DNA of 64,000 nt from NCBI RefSeq assembly GCF_018130465.1, contig NZ_JAFCKJ010000003.1, forward strand, positions 434,001 to 498,000, written 5' to 3'. The notes beneath the pieces were generated by a model. That model made no database searches, was not told the DNA's origin, and saw only the letters and a program-made list of their open reading frames with translations. Source of the stretch: Bradyrhizobium canariense. GTDB lineage: Bacteria; Pseudomonadota; Alphaproteobacteria; Rhizobiales; Xanthobacteraceae. Of this stretch, positions 17,549 to 25,712 are shown piece after piece. A program made the position numbers and the translations under genes. The stretch's first letter is position 1. Every line of letters begins with the position of its first letter.

Positions 17549-18688
17549 TTATCCCTTAAGTAGGGTATTACCGAGCTTTCGCCAAGCCTCTAACGCCCTA
17601 TTGATGTCATTCGGCTCCGTGGACCAGCCCAGACTGAGACGCACCGCTCCCTGAGCGACGGTGGGATCATACCCCATTGCCGACAACACGTGGGACGGCT
17701 GTACCTTGCCTGAGGAACAGGCAGACCCCGAGGACACGGCGACGCCTTCGAGGTCGAAGCCGATCACCGCGGTCTCGGCCTTCAAGCCGGGAGCCGTGAA
17801 GAGCGCGGTATTGGGCAACCGCTTGACGTCGTCCGAGAAGACCATCGCGCCGGCAACCGAGCGAATTCCATTTTCCAAGCGATCTCTTAGGGTTGCCATC
17901 CGTTCCGCATCCTCCGGCAAAGCCTGAAGGGCGATCCGCACCGCTGCCCCGAAGCCGGCAATGCCGGCGACATTCTCGGTTCCCGCGCGCCGGTTAAGCT
18001 CCTGCCCGCCGCCCCGCAGCACCGGCTCAAGTCCGGCCACGCCCTCGGCCAGGACCAGCGCGCCGACCCCCTTGGGGCCGCCGATCTTGTGTGCAGAAAA
18101 GGTCGCAAGGTCTGCGCCGATAGCCTTGATATCGAAAGGGATTTTTCCAAGCGCCTGGATTGCATCGACGTGCAGCAGGCCGCCGGCCCCGTGAACGATT
18201 CCCGCGGCCTCGGCGACCGGCTGCAGCGCCCCCGTCTCGTTGTTGGCTGCCATGATGGAGACCAGCGCCGGCGGGCCGTCGCTGAGCAGCGCCTTCAAAT
18301 GGTCGAGGTCGATCACGCCGGAGCGCGTGACCCGGATCTGACCGATCTTGTCCACCGGGAACCGGCCGCCTGCCAGCACCGAAGCATGTTCGACGGCCGA
18401 GACCAGAAGCCGCTCGACAGGCCTGCCAGACGGCCCCCGCAGGCCCGGCGACAGCGCCAGCGCGTTGGCTTCGGTTCCCGCGGAGGTGAAGACGACGTTC
18501 CGCGGCAGCGCGCCCACGGAGGTCGCAAGCATGGCCCGCGCTTCCTCAACCAGCCGTCGCGCCTCGCGCCCCTCGGCATGAATCGAGGACGGATTGCCGA
18601 TCAGCTCGTAGGCTGCGAGCATGGCGCTTCGCGCCTCGGCGCGGAGCGGTGTGGTCGCATTCCAGTCAAGATAAACACGGCTCGGCAT
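17549..18688 (-). CDS. Cysteine desulfurase, NifS/IscS type, first gene of the suf operon
   Basis: 379-residue PLP enzyme of group I. The N-terminus YLDWNATTPL, the PLP lysine in TFSAHKIGGPKGVGAL, and the long catalytic loop SGSACSSGKVQPSHVL with the persulfide Cys distinguish it from the SufS enzyme encoded downstream. It is 116 bases upstream of sufB and on the same strand, so the cell can feed sulfur into SUF from two desulfurases of different groups. A TAACATAATACTTT stretch directly before the ATG may be part of the promoter. Confidence 0.94.
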   Translation of the reverse strand: MPSRVYLDWNATTPLRAEARSAMLAAYELIGNPSSIHAEGREARRLVEEARAMLATSVGALPRNVVFTSAGTEANALALSPGLRGPSGRPVERLLVSAVEHASVLAGGRFPVDKIGQIRVTRSGVIDLDHLKALLSDGPPALVSIMAANNETGALQPVAEAAGIVHGAGGLLHVDAIQALGKIPFDIKAIGADLATFSAHKIGGPKGVGALVLAEGVAGLEPVLRGGGQELNRRAGTENVAGIAGFGAAVRIALQALPEDAERMATLRDRLENGIRSVAGAMVFSDDVKRLPNTALFTAPGLKAETAVIGFDLEGVAVSSGSACSSGKVQPSHVLSAMGYDPTVAQGAVRLSLGWSTEPNDINRALEAWRKLGNTLLKG

Positions 18689-19034
18689 AAAGTATTATGT
18701 TACCTGCTGATCGGGCTGCTTCGCCCGCGCTGGTACCCGACATGGGCCCCCATGGAGCACTTGGCAATCTCGATTCCGAATCCCCATCGCGCGATGACGC
18801 GGCCATGACACGCTAACATCTTGAGCTCATTGGGCGATGTTCAAGATGCTTGCTTTTTGACCCTCGCCTCATGTTAGAACGCGCGCGTCAGTTCGCCGCG
18901 CGCCGCTCGCGCATCATCCGAGGGCGCCGCTCCACCCTTCCATTCGCGGTTTGATCGGCCCAGCAGCCGATGAAATCCGCACAATCGGTTGATTGCTGAA
19001 GAGCGCCTTCAAGGGATCAATCAAGAGATCATCC
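18689..19034. other. Divergent intergenic region upstream of the suf operon
   Basis: 346 bases with no credible gene. It must contain the suf promoter (minus strand) and that of the hydrolase (plus strand). Visible elements: TAACATAATACTTT immediately before the desulfurase ATG, an 8-bp inverted repeat CATCTTGA/TCAAGATG (18817-18848), and a lone TTGACC at 18857. No RirA-type, IscR-type or full Irr-type box was recognised by eye. Confidence 0.5.
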
Positions 19035-19682
19035 ATGCCTGAAGTTATTTTCACCGGCCCCGCCGGCCGTCTCGAAGGCCGCTACCATCCGGCCAAGCAG
19101 AAGAACGCGCCGATCGCGATGGTCCTGCATCCGCATCCGCAGTTCCACGGCACGATGAATCATCAGATCATCTACCAGTGCTACTACGCCTTCGCACATC
19201 GCGGCTTCTCGGTGCTGCGTTTCAATTTCCGCGGCGTCGGCCGCAGCCAGGGCTCGTTCGACCACGGCACCGGCGAATTGTCGGACGCGGCCGCGGCGCT
19301 CGACTGGGCGCAGACCATCAATCCCGAAGCGCGCGCCTGCTGGGTTGCTGGCTTCTCCTTCGGCGCCTGGATCGGCATGCAGCTCCTGATGCGCCGCCCG
19401 GAGGTCGAGGGCTTCATCTCGATCGCACCGCCCGCCAACCTCTATGACTTCTCGTTCCTCGCGCCCTGCCCGTCCTCGGGCCTGATCGTGCATGGCGAGA
19501 AGGACGCGGTGGTGCCGCCCAAGGACGTCAACACGCTGGTCGAGAAGCTGAAGACGCAGAAGGGCATCGTGATCGACCAGCAGGTCATCCCCGGTGCCAA
19601 CCACTTCTTCGACGCCAAGCTCGAGCCGCTGATGGAAACCATCACCGCCTATCTCGACATGCGTCTCGCCAACGTGCGCTAA
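19035..19682 (+). CDS. Alpha/beta hydrolase
   Basis: 215-residue serine hydrolase. The nucleophile sits in GFSFGAW (GxSxG), the acid in HGEKDAVVPP, and the base in PGANHFFD. The strand-turn HPHPQFHGTMNH and RFNFRGVGRSQG are typical of the small COG2945-like alpha/beta hydrolases. ATG at 19035 is preferred to an upstream start at 18993. It is divergent from the suf operon, but a link to Fe-S metabolism is not established. Substrate unknown. Confidence 0.9.
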   Translation: MPEVIFTGPAGRLEGRYHPAKQKNAPIAMVLHPHPQFHGTMNHQIIYQCYYAFAHRGFSVLRFNFRGVGRSQGSFDHGTGELSDAAAALDWAQTINPEARACWVAGFSFGAWIGMQLLMRRPEVEGFISIAPPANLYDFSFLAPCPSSGLIVHGEKDAVVPPKDVNTLVEKLKTQKGIVIDQQVIPGANHFFDAKLEPLMETITAYLDMRLANVR

Positions 19683-19690
19683 GGGGCGTG

Positions 19691-19708
19691 GCTCAAGCCA
19701 GCTTGAGC
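19691..19708. terminator. Hairpin between convergent genes
   Basis: GCTCAAGC CA GCTTGAGC, a perfect 8-bp inverted repeat between the stop of the hydrolase and the end of the SMR transporter gene, overlapping the latter's last codons. There is no T-run, so a terminator role is only suggested by its position. Confidence 0.35.
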
Positions 19709-20016
19709 GCGACGATTCCCGTCAAGACGAGCGCGATGCCCGCAAGCTTCATCGCGCTCAAGGTCTCGCCGAACAGCACGACGCCCATGACGAAGGTGCC
19801 GGCGGCGCCGATGCCGGTCCAGACCGAATAGGCGACGCCGACCTCGAGCACCTTCAAGGCACGCCCGAGCAGGAAGACGAAGGCTGCGAGCAGCACCAGC
19901 GAGATGATGCTCCAGCCAACGCGCGTGTAGCCCTCCGCATATTTCATCGAAATCGCCCAGCCGACATCGAGTGCGCCGGCGATCACCAGCATCAGCCAGG
20001 CCATGGATTGCGACAT
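19693..20016 (-). CDS. Small multidrug resistance (SMR/SugE-like) transporter
   Basis: 107-residue, four-helix inner-membrane protein. The sequence follows SugE/EmrE throughout: LVIAGALDVGWAISMKY, then AYSVWTGIGAAGTFVMGVVLFGE and a final LAGIALVLTGIVALKLA. SugE-type members export guanidinium-like cations by proton antiport. The membrane-embedded glutamate of helix 1, which binds proton and substrate, is Asp here (ALDVGWA). The gene starts 10 bases after the glutathione transferase stop, so the two form an operon. An internal ATG at 20004 would give an N-terminus closer to SugE. Confidence 0.9.
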   Translation of the reverse strand: MSQSMAWLMLVIAGALDVGWAISMKYAEGYTRVGWSIISLVLLAAFVFLLGRALKVLEVGVAYSVWTGIGAAGTFVMGVVLFGETLSAMKLAGIALVLTGIVALKLA

Positions 20017-20026
20017 TGGCGTGGGC

Positions 20027-20704
20027 TCAGGCCGCAAGCTTGAGCAGATGCGCGTCGTGGCGCACGAGGAAGGCACGCAGCAATTGCGGATAGTCCGCGC
20101 CCACCGCGGTGCGGACGCTCGGACGCTTCGCCAACTCGGCGCGCCACGCCCGCACCTTCGGCAGATCCTTGAAGATGCCGAGTTCGGTCAGTTCATCGAA
20201 CACGTCGAAATATCGGAAGACGGGTGCGAACACCGCATCGACGAGACTGAACGCATCGCCGGCGAAGAATGGGCCCGCGCTTAGCGCGCCCTCGACACGC
20301 GCGAACTTCGCCGCCAGCGCCTGGCGCTTGCCTTCGAATGTTGCCGGATCGGTCGTGGTCTCCAGGCCCCAGAGGTCACCGAGGGTCGCCGAGCCGAACT
20401 CCATCCAGCCGCGATGCTCGGCACGCTCGAGCGGATCAGCCGGATGCAGTTGTCCGCCGCCTTGCGTCTCCTCGATGTACTCGCAGATCACGTTGCTCTC
20501 GAACAGCGCGACCTCGCCCTTCTCGGTCGTCACGACCAGCACCGGCACCTTGCCGAGCGGCGACAGTTTTAGAAACCAGTCAGGCTTGTTGGCGAGATCG
20601 ATGTCGATCCGCTCGAACGGAACGCCCTTCTCCTTGAGCGCGATCACCGCGCGCTGCACGTATGGACAAAGCTTGTGGCTGATCAGTTTGAGTGAAGCGG
20701 TCAT
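20027..20704 (-). CDS. Glutathione S-transferase with CPYVQR active site
   Basis: 225-residue two-domain transferase. The thioredoxin-like N-terminal domain has SHKLCPYVQRAVIAL, where the Cys at about residue 12 is the likely catalytic residue, as in omega-class and related thiol-transferase GSTs. PLGKVPVL supplies the cis-proline and ESNVICEYI the glutathione gamma-glutamyl site. The helical C-terminal domain follows from about residue 90. ATG at 20704 is chosen because the frame upstream runs through an operator array. It is cotranscribed with the SMR exporter, suggesting a detoxification pair controlled from the palindromes at 20726-20786. Confidence 0.92.
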   Translation of the reverse strand: MTASLKLISHKLCPYVQRAVIALKEKGVPFERIDIDLANKPDWFLKLSPLGKVPVLVVTTEKGEVALFESNVICEYIEETQGGGQLHPADPLERAEHRGWMEFGSATLGDLWGLETTTDPATFEGKRQALAAKFARVEGALSAGPFFAGDAFSLVDAVFAPVFRYFDVFDELTELGIFKDLPKVRAWRAELAKRPSVRTAVGADYPQLLRAFLVRHDAHLLKLAA

Positions 20705-20725
20705 GGCAATGATCCCGGCGGTTGG

Positions 20726-20786
20726 ATGCAACTGCATCAAAGATAGATGCACTTGCATACACCAGTCAAGTTCAATGCATTTGCAT
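20726..20786 (-). promoter_or_regulatory. GST promoter with three ATGCAnnTGCAT operators
   Basis: On the minus strand, TTGACT (20769-20764) and TATCTT (20745-20740) form a promoter with an 18-base spacer, 36 bases upstream of the GST ATG. Three 12-base palindromes ATGCAnnTGCAT lie at 20726-20737 (just after the -10), 20747-20758 (inside the spacer) and 20775-20786 (just before the -35). This is the layout of a repressor blocking RNA polymerase. The regulator is not encoded next door. Confidence 0.75.
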
Positions 20787-20800
20787 CGACCGGAACTGAC

Positions 20801-20830
20801 CTCAAGGACACTGACTTTAAGGACACTGAC
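20801..20830. repeat. Tandem 15-base repeat upstream of the GST promoter
   Basis: Two copies of a 15-base unit, CTCAAGGACACTGAC and TTTAAGGACACTGAC, in direct tandem, with a third partial copy (GAACTGAC) at 20793-20800. They lie between the GST operator array and the end of anmK. Confidence 0.7.
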
Positions 20831-20846
20831 CGCAAGCACTTGGAGA

Positions 20847-21950
20847 TCAAGGCCGCGCGATCACCCCGCCCGTCATCGGCATCGGCACGCCCGTGGTAGC
20901 AGGATACGACAGCGGCAGGCCCTTCAGGCCGCGGGCGGCGAGGAAGCCGAAGGCCTGGGCCTCGATGGCGTCGGATGCCCAGCCGAGCGTCTCGGCGGCC
21001 TCGACAGTCGCGGACCCCACACGCTCCCGCAGCATCTGGAGCATGGTCCGGTTGCGGGTACCGCCGCCGCAGACGATCCAGCTCCGCGGCCTGCGTGGCA
21101 GCAGCGGGATGATGCGGGCGATCGCCGCTGCGGTGAAGGCGGTGAGCGTCGCGGCGCCATCCGCCGGCGGCACATCGCCGAGCTTGAGCGCGGCAAAATC
21201 GTTGCGGTCGAGCGATTTCGGCGGCGGGCTTGCGAAGAACGGCAGCTCCAGCGCCCGCGCAATCCAGGCCTCATCAGCCTTGCCGAGCGCGGCGAACTTT
21301 CCTTCCGCGTCGAACGCCTGGTTCATGGTGCGGTACATGAAATCGTCGAGCAGCGCGTTGCCGGGCCCGGTGTCGCAGGCAATCAGCGTGTCGTTGCCGT
21401 CGATATAGGTGATGTTGGAGACGCCGCCGATATTGACCACCACGATCGGCCCTTCGCGCTCCAGCGAATTGGCGAGCGCGCGGTGGTAAACCGGCACGAA
21501 TGGCGCGCCCTGCCCGCCGGCCTCGACGTCGGCGGCACGGAAATCATGCATCACGGGGATATGGATCGCCCTGGCCAGCGCCGGCGCATCGCCGATCTGC
21601 ACCGTCAGCCGCTTCTCGGGGCGGTGCAGCACGGTCTGGCCGTGGAAGCCGACGATGTCGATGTCTTCCGGTTTCATCCGGTTCTGGGCGATAAAGGCGG
21701 CCACCGCCTCGGCGTGCGCGAGCGTCACCGCGCGTTCGGCCTCGGCCAGAGCTCCCGGCCGGGCATCGCGTTGCGGCAGGTGCACGGCCTCGCTCAGCGC
21801 CTGACGCAGCAGGTTGCGCTCCGCCGGGCTATAGGGCCGGTAGCCGGACGGCCCGAACGCCTTCACCTGCTTTCCGTCGGTTTCGATCAGCGCAACATCC
21901 ACCCCGTCCAGCGAGGTGCCGCTCATCAAACCGAGTGCCGTCAACATCAT
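20847..21950 (-). CDS. anmK: Anhydro-N-acetylmuramic acid kinase
   Basis: 367-residue kinase of peptidoglycan recycling. It opens and phosphorylates 1,6-anhydroMurNAc released during wall turnover, giving MurNAc-6-phosphate. Hallmarks: ALGLMSGTSLDGVDVAL at the N-terminus, VGFHGQTVLHRPE, VVNIGGVSNITYI, CDTGPGNALLDDFM and the late CGGGTRNRTML. Two adjacent ATG codons are possible starts. It is divergent from tyrS, an arrangement I recall as common in alpha-proteobacteria. Confidence 0.95.
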   Translation of the reverse strand: MMLTALGLMSGTSLDGVDVALIETDGKQVKAFGPSGYRPYSPAERNLLRQALSEAVHLPQRDARPGALAEAERAVTLAHAEAVAAFIAQNRMKPEDIDIVGFHGQTVLHRPEKRLTVQIGDAPALARAIHIPVMHDFRAADVEAGGQGAPFVPVYHRALANSLEREGPIVVVNIGGVSNITYIDGNDTLIACDTGPGNALLDDFMYRTMNQAFDAEGKFAALGKADEAWIARALELPFFASPPPKSLDRNDFAALKLGDVPPADGAATLTAFTAAAIARIIPLLPRRPRSWIVCGGGTRNRTMLQMLRERVGSATVEAAETLGWASDAIEAQAFGFLAARGLKGLPLSYPATTGVPMPMTGGVIARP

Positions 21951-22113
21951 GGATCAGCGTCCTCAAAAGCCCCCTCCGGCATGCCGATCTTGTGCCAGAG
22001 GGACACATCTTATAATGCCACAGGCCAAAGTGGCGGGCAGCAACCGAGTTCCCCGGAAGACCCTTAAATTGCTCCCAAAACAGTAAACCAAGAATTGTCA
22101 GGCACGCCGACAG

Positions 22114-23367
22114 ATGACTGCATTTAAATCGGATTTCCTCAACACCCTGCAGGAACGTGGATTCATCCACCAGTGCTCCGATTTCGAGGGGCTGGACGCA
22201 CTCGCCGCCAAGGGCGAGGCGACCGCCTATATCGGTTACGACTGCACTGCGCCGTCGCTCCATATCGGCCACTACCTGACCATGATGATCCTGCACTGGC
22301 TGCAGGAGAGCGGCAACAAGCCGATCACGCTGATGGGCGGCGGCACCACCATGGTCGGCGACCCCTCCGGCAAGGACGAAACCCGCGTGATCCGCAGCGT
22401 CGCCGAGATCGAGGCCAACAAGGCCTCGATTCGCGGCGTGTTCGAGAAGGTGTTGCGCTATGGCGATGGGCCGTCGGACGCGGTCATGCTCGACAATGCC
22501 GAATGGCTGAGGAAATTGAACTGGATCGAAATGCTGCGCGATGTCGGCCGGCATTTCTCGGTCAACCGCATGCTGACGATGGACTCGGTGCGCCTGCGTC
22601 TCGAACGCGAGCAGGAGATGAGCTTCATCGAGTTCAACTACATGGTCTGCCAAGCCTACGACTTCGTCGAGCTGTCGCGCCGCGTCGGCTGCCGCCTGCA
22701 GATGGGCGGCTCGGACCAGTGGGGCAACATCGTCACTGGCGTCGATCTCGGCCGGCGCATGGGCACGCCGCAATTGTTCGCGCTCACTGCTCCCCTGCTC
22801 ATGACCGCCTCGGGGGCCAAGATGGGCAAGACCGCCCAGGGCGCGGTCTGGCTCAACGCCGACCAGTTCTCGCCGTATGATTTCTGGCAGTACTGGCGCA
22901 ACACCGAAGACGCCGACGTCGGCAAATTCCTGAAGCTGTTCACGACGCTGCCGATGAGCGAGATCAGGAAGCTCGAGGCGCTCGGGGGCTCCGAGATCAA
23001 CGAGGCCAAGAAGGTGCTCGCCACCGAGGCGACCGCGCTCTTGCATGGTCGCGACGCAGCGAACGATGCGGCCGAGACCGCGCGCCGCACCTTCGAGGAA
23101 GGCGCGCTGGCCGAGAGCCTGCCGACCGTGGAAATTCCGCGCGGCGAGTTCGACGCCGGCCTCGGCGTGCTCAACGCCTTCGTCAAGGCGGGCCTCGTTG
23201 CCTCCAACGGCGAAGCACGGCGCCAGATCAAGGGCGGCGGCCTGCGCGTCAACGACGAGCCCGTCACCGACGAGAAGATGGCGCTGTCGGCGGCCAACCT
23301 GACGCCGGAAGGCGTGATCAAGCTGTCCTTCGGCAAGAAGAAGCACATCCTCCTCAGGCCTGCATAG
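22114..23367 (+). CDS. tyrS: Tyrosyl-tRNA synthetase
   Basis: 417-residue class I aminoacyl-tRNA synthetase charging tRNA-Tyr. [17 protein letters not shown] contains the HIGH box; [12 protein letters not shown] is the KMSKS-equivalent loop (KMGKT); and [10 protein letters not shown] is the tyrosine-specific segment. A C-terminal S4 RNA-binding domain starts near [20 protein letters not shown]. Full family length. No T-box or other leader element was seen upstream. Confidence 0.97.
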   Translation: MTAFKSDFLNTLQERGFIHQCSDFEGLDALAAKGEATAYIGYDCTAPSLHIGHYLTMMILHWLQESGNKPITLMGGGTTMVGDPSGKDETRVIRSVAEIEANKASIRGVFEKVLRYGDGPSDAVMLDNAEWLRKLNWIEMLRDVGRHFSVNRMLTMDSVRLRLEREQEMSFIEFNYMVCQAYDFVELSRRVGCRLQMGGSDQWGNIVTGVDLGRRMGTPQLFALTAPLLMTASGAKMGKTAQGAVWLNADQFSPYDFWQYWRNTEDADVGKFLKLFTTLPMSEIRKLEALGGSEINEAKKVLATEATALLHGRDAANDAAETARRTFEEGALAESLPTVEIPRGEFDAGLGVLNAFVKAGLVASNGEARRQIKGGGLRVNDEPVTDEKMALSAANLTPEGVIKLSFGKKKHILLRPA

Positions 23368-23424
23368 GCGTATGAGCTTTTCGCTGCTTGTCAGGGCGCG
23401 CCGAAGCGCGCTCCCTGATCGGCA

Positions 23425-24711
23425 ATGGACCAGAACACGGCCGAGGAACAGTCCAAGCACGCGACCAGGGAACGCGTCACGGCGACGCCGCAGGGCGTCG
23501 TGCGCACCGCGCTCGTGGTGCTCGCGCTCTGCTTCACGCTCGCCGTGCTCGGCCGCGGCCTCAGCGAAAGCTTCACCGTCTTCCTGAAGCCGATCTCGGA
23601 AAACTTCGGCTGGGATCGCGCCCAGGTGGTCTCGATCTATTCGCTGACCTGGCTCGTCAGCGGACTGACTGCGCCGCTGGTCGGGCGCCTGTTCGATCAT
23701 TCCGGACCGCGCATCGTCTATGCGCTCGGCCTCTTGCTGCTCGGCTCGGCCTTCCTGATTGCAAGCCACGCGCAGTCGCTCTGGCAATTCCAGCTCTCGA
23801 TCGGATTGTGCGTCGGCATCGGCGTCGCCTTCATCGGCAATGTGCCGAACTCGATCCTGCTGGGCCGCTGGTTCGGCCCAAAGCTGCCGACCGCGATGGC
23901 GGTGGTCTACTCGGCGATGGGTGGCGGCGTGCTGGCGCTGCTGCCGGCCTCGCAGCTCTTGATCGACCATCTCGGCTGGCGCGAAACCTACCAGCTGTTC
24001 GGCTTCGCCGCGCTCGGCCTGCTGGTGCCGCTCATGCTGCTGCCATGGCGGCTGTTCGCCTCGGGCTCGCCCCACATCGCGAAGAAGACCGATCCGGATT
24101 TCGTCGATCACGGCTGGACGCTGCCGAGCGCGATGCGCCATCACGCCTTCTGGGCGCTGTTCTCGACATTCTTCTTCACCGCGGTCGGCATGTACGCGAT
24201 CGCCGCACAGATCGTGGCCTATCTGATCGATGCCGGCTTTCCACCGTTGCAAGCCGCGACGGCCTGGGGCTTTTCCGGCGTCGTGCTGGTGTTCGGCATG
24301 CTCGGCGTATCCGCGCTCGACGGCCTGATCGGACGCCGGCCGTCGGTGCTGCTCAGCTACGCGATCTCGATCCTCGGCATCTTCCTGCTGTGGCTGTTGC
24401 AATACTCCCCCAATCTCCTCCTGCTCACCGGATTCGTCGTCTGCTTCGGCAGCATGATGGGCTCACGTGGACCGCTGATCACGGCGACCGCGATGAAGAT
24501 CTTTGGGGGCAAGCGCGTCGGCACCATCTACGGCACCATCTCGATCGGCAGCGGACTGGGCTCAGCGTTCGGCTCCTGGAGCGGCGGCCTGATCCATGAC
24601 GCGACTCATGGCTACAACGCGCTGCTCGCCTTCGCACTCGCGAGCGTGGTGCTCGGGATGATCCCGTTCCTGGTCGTGCCCGCCCTGCGGCGGCAGGTGT
24701 CGCAGAGGTAA
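23425..24711 (+). CDS. Major facilitator superfamily transporter
   Basis: 428-residue inner-membrane protein with about twelve hydrophobic segments. The MFS signature between helices 2 and 3 reads APLVGRLFDHSGPR, and a related VSALDGLIGRRPSV segment opens the second half. The N-terminal 28 residues are polar and cytoplasmic. The overall pattern resembles the oxalate/formate and monocarboxylate-type MFS group, but the substrate cannot be assigned. Same strand as tyrS, 57 bases after it, so readthrough from tyrS is possible. Confidence 0.9.
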   Translation: MDQNTAEEQSKHATRERVTATPQGVVRTALVVLALCFTLAVLGRGLSESFTVFLKPISENFGWDRAQVVSIYSLTWLVSGLTAPLVGRLFDHSGPRIVYALGLLLLGSAFLIASHAQSLWQFQLSIGLCVGIGVAFIGNVPNSILLGRWFGPKLPTAMAVVYSAMGGGVLALLPASQLLIDHLGWRETYQLFGFAALGLLVPLMLLPWRLFASGSPHIAKKTDPDFVDHGWTLPSAMRHHAFWALFSTFFFTAVGMYAIAAQIVAYLIDAGFPPLQAATAWGFSGVVLVFGMLGVSALDGLIGRRPSVLLSYAISILGIFLLWLLQYSPNLLLLTGFVVCFGSMMGSRGPLITATAMKIFGGKRVGTIYGTISIGSGLGSAFGSWSGGLIHDATHGYNALLAFALASVVLGMIPFLVVPALRRQVSQR

Positions 24712-24916
24712 CCTGCAGACATTCGCGTCACCGGGAAATTACGGATGGGCACGACGCGAACACGTCCAAAAATGCGCATCGCGCGCCGGTGAAAGCCGAG
24801 CCTGCGGTGTTTTGTCTTACATGACGAAAATGTCAGCGCGGAATTTGCCCGGGGTGACTTGCGAGGCGCAACCGAATGCGGTCCAAGTCGCTGCATTGGA
24901 TGGAGGGCACAAACCA

Positions 24917-25321
24917 ATGAACTTTCCCTATCTCGTTCGCTTTCAACCGGTTCTCTTGAGCCTGTTTCGCTTCATCACCGGCCTGCTGCTGTTCCAGTAC
25001 GGCATCGCAAAACTCTTCAAGTTTCCGGTGCTGCCTTACTTCGCAAACATCCCGCCGATCATCTACGCGGCCGGTACGATCGAACTCGTGCTCGGCGCAC
25101 TCCTGATGATCGGCCTTTTCACCCGCCTCGCCGCTTTCATCCTTTCAGGTGAGATGGCCTTCGCCTATTTCATGGGCCACATGCTCAAGGGCGAGACGCC
25201 GGTGTTCCTGCCGCTGCTCAATGGTGGCACCGCCGCGATCCTGTTCTGCTTCGCCTGCCTCTATCTCTCGGCAGCCGGCGGCGGTTCGGTCAGCGCCGAT
25301 TCGGCGATGGGCAAGGAATAG
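24917..25321 (+). CDS. DoxX family membrane protein
   Basis: 134-residue protein with four transmembrane segments. The DoxX pattern is clear: LLSLFRFITGLLLFQYGIAK at the N-terminus, TIELVLGALLMIGLFTR in the middle, and EMAFAYFMGHM in the third helix. ATG at 24917 follows TGGAGGG at a normal distance; longer in-frame starts upstream are polar and lack a site. DoxX proteins are linked to redox and quinone metabolism, but this member's role is unknown. Confidence 0.88.
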   Translation: MNFPYLVRFQPVLLSLFRFITGLLLFQYGIAKLFKFPVLPYFANIPPIIYAAGTIELVLGALLMIGLFTRLAAFILSGEMAFAYFMGHMLKGETPVFLPLLNGGTAAILFCFACLYLSAAGGGSVSADSAMGKE

Positions 25322-25382
25322 CGGCTCCACACCGGAGCCTACGCGCGGCACTGACGCGCTCGTCGTTAACTCGCAAGTAAGA

Positions 25383-25407
25383 CGGCACCGGCGGATTGCC
25401 GGTGCCG
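25383..25407 (-). terminator. Rho-independent terminator of the 28-residue peptide gene
   Basis: CGGCACCGGC (25383-25392), loop GGATT, GCCGGTGCCG (25398-25407): a perfect 10-bp stem 2 bases after the small ORF's stop codon. On the minus strand it is followed by TCTTACTT. It could also help end transcription from the DoxX side. Confidence 0.65.
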
Positions 25408-25409
25408 GC

Positions 25410-25496
25410 TCAGCGCGCCCCCAGCACGTTCCAGATGAGAACGAGGGCCGCCACGAGCAGCACGGACATGACGATGCGGTGAACGAATCGGTTCAT
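25410..25496 (-). CDS. 28-residue single-pass membrane peptide
   Basis: Very small gene on the minus strand. ATG at 25496 is preceded by CGGAGCAGCC, which puts GGAG at ideal spacing. Translation gives MNRFVHRIVMSV, then a hydrophobic run LLVAALVLIW, then NVLGAR and TGA. Two Arg and one His before the hydrophobic helix and a short polar tail suggest an N-in single-span membrane peptide. A strong hairpin follows the stop at once, so start site, peptide and terminator form a complete transcription-translation unit. No family recognised; type I toxin, regulator of a membrane complex, or neutral small protein are all possible. Confidence 0.6.
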   Translation of the reverse strand: MNRFVHRIVMSVLLVAALVLIWNVLGAR

Positions 25497-25712
25497 GGCT
25501 GCTCCGACCGGACTCGGTCGCGACTAAAGTCCGACATCATTATTCTCCGCGTTGACGCGCCATGCGCCCGAGAAGCGCTTTACGGCCTGCATGTTTGCGC
25601 ATGCGGCTGCGGATGCCGCGCGCGCGGCAGCTCGCCGCATACGTCCATTCATGATTGGTAAGAATTTCATGCTACCGACGCGAGCAACAATAACCATTCC
25701 GTCGAGGCCGTG

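Noticed and set aside
21829-24402. Minus-strand open frame of 857 codons opposite tyrS and the MFS gene
   Set aside because: Both opposing genes are unmistakable. The antisense frame is a by-product of GC-rich third codon positions.
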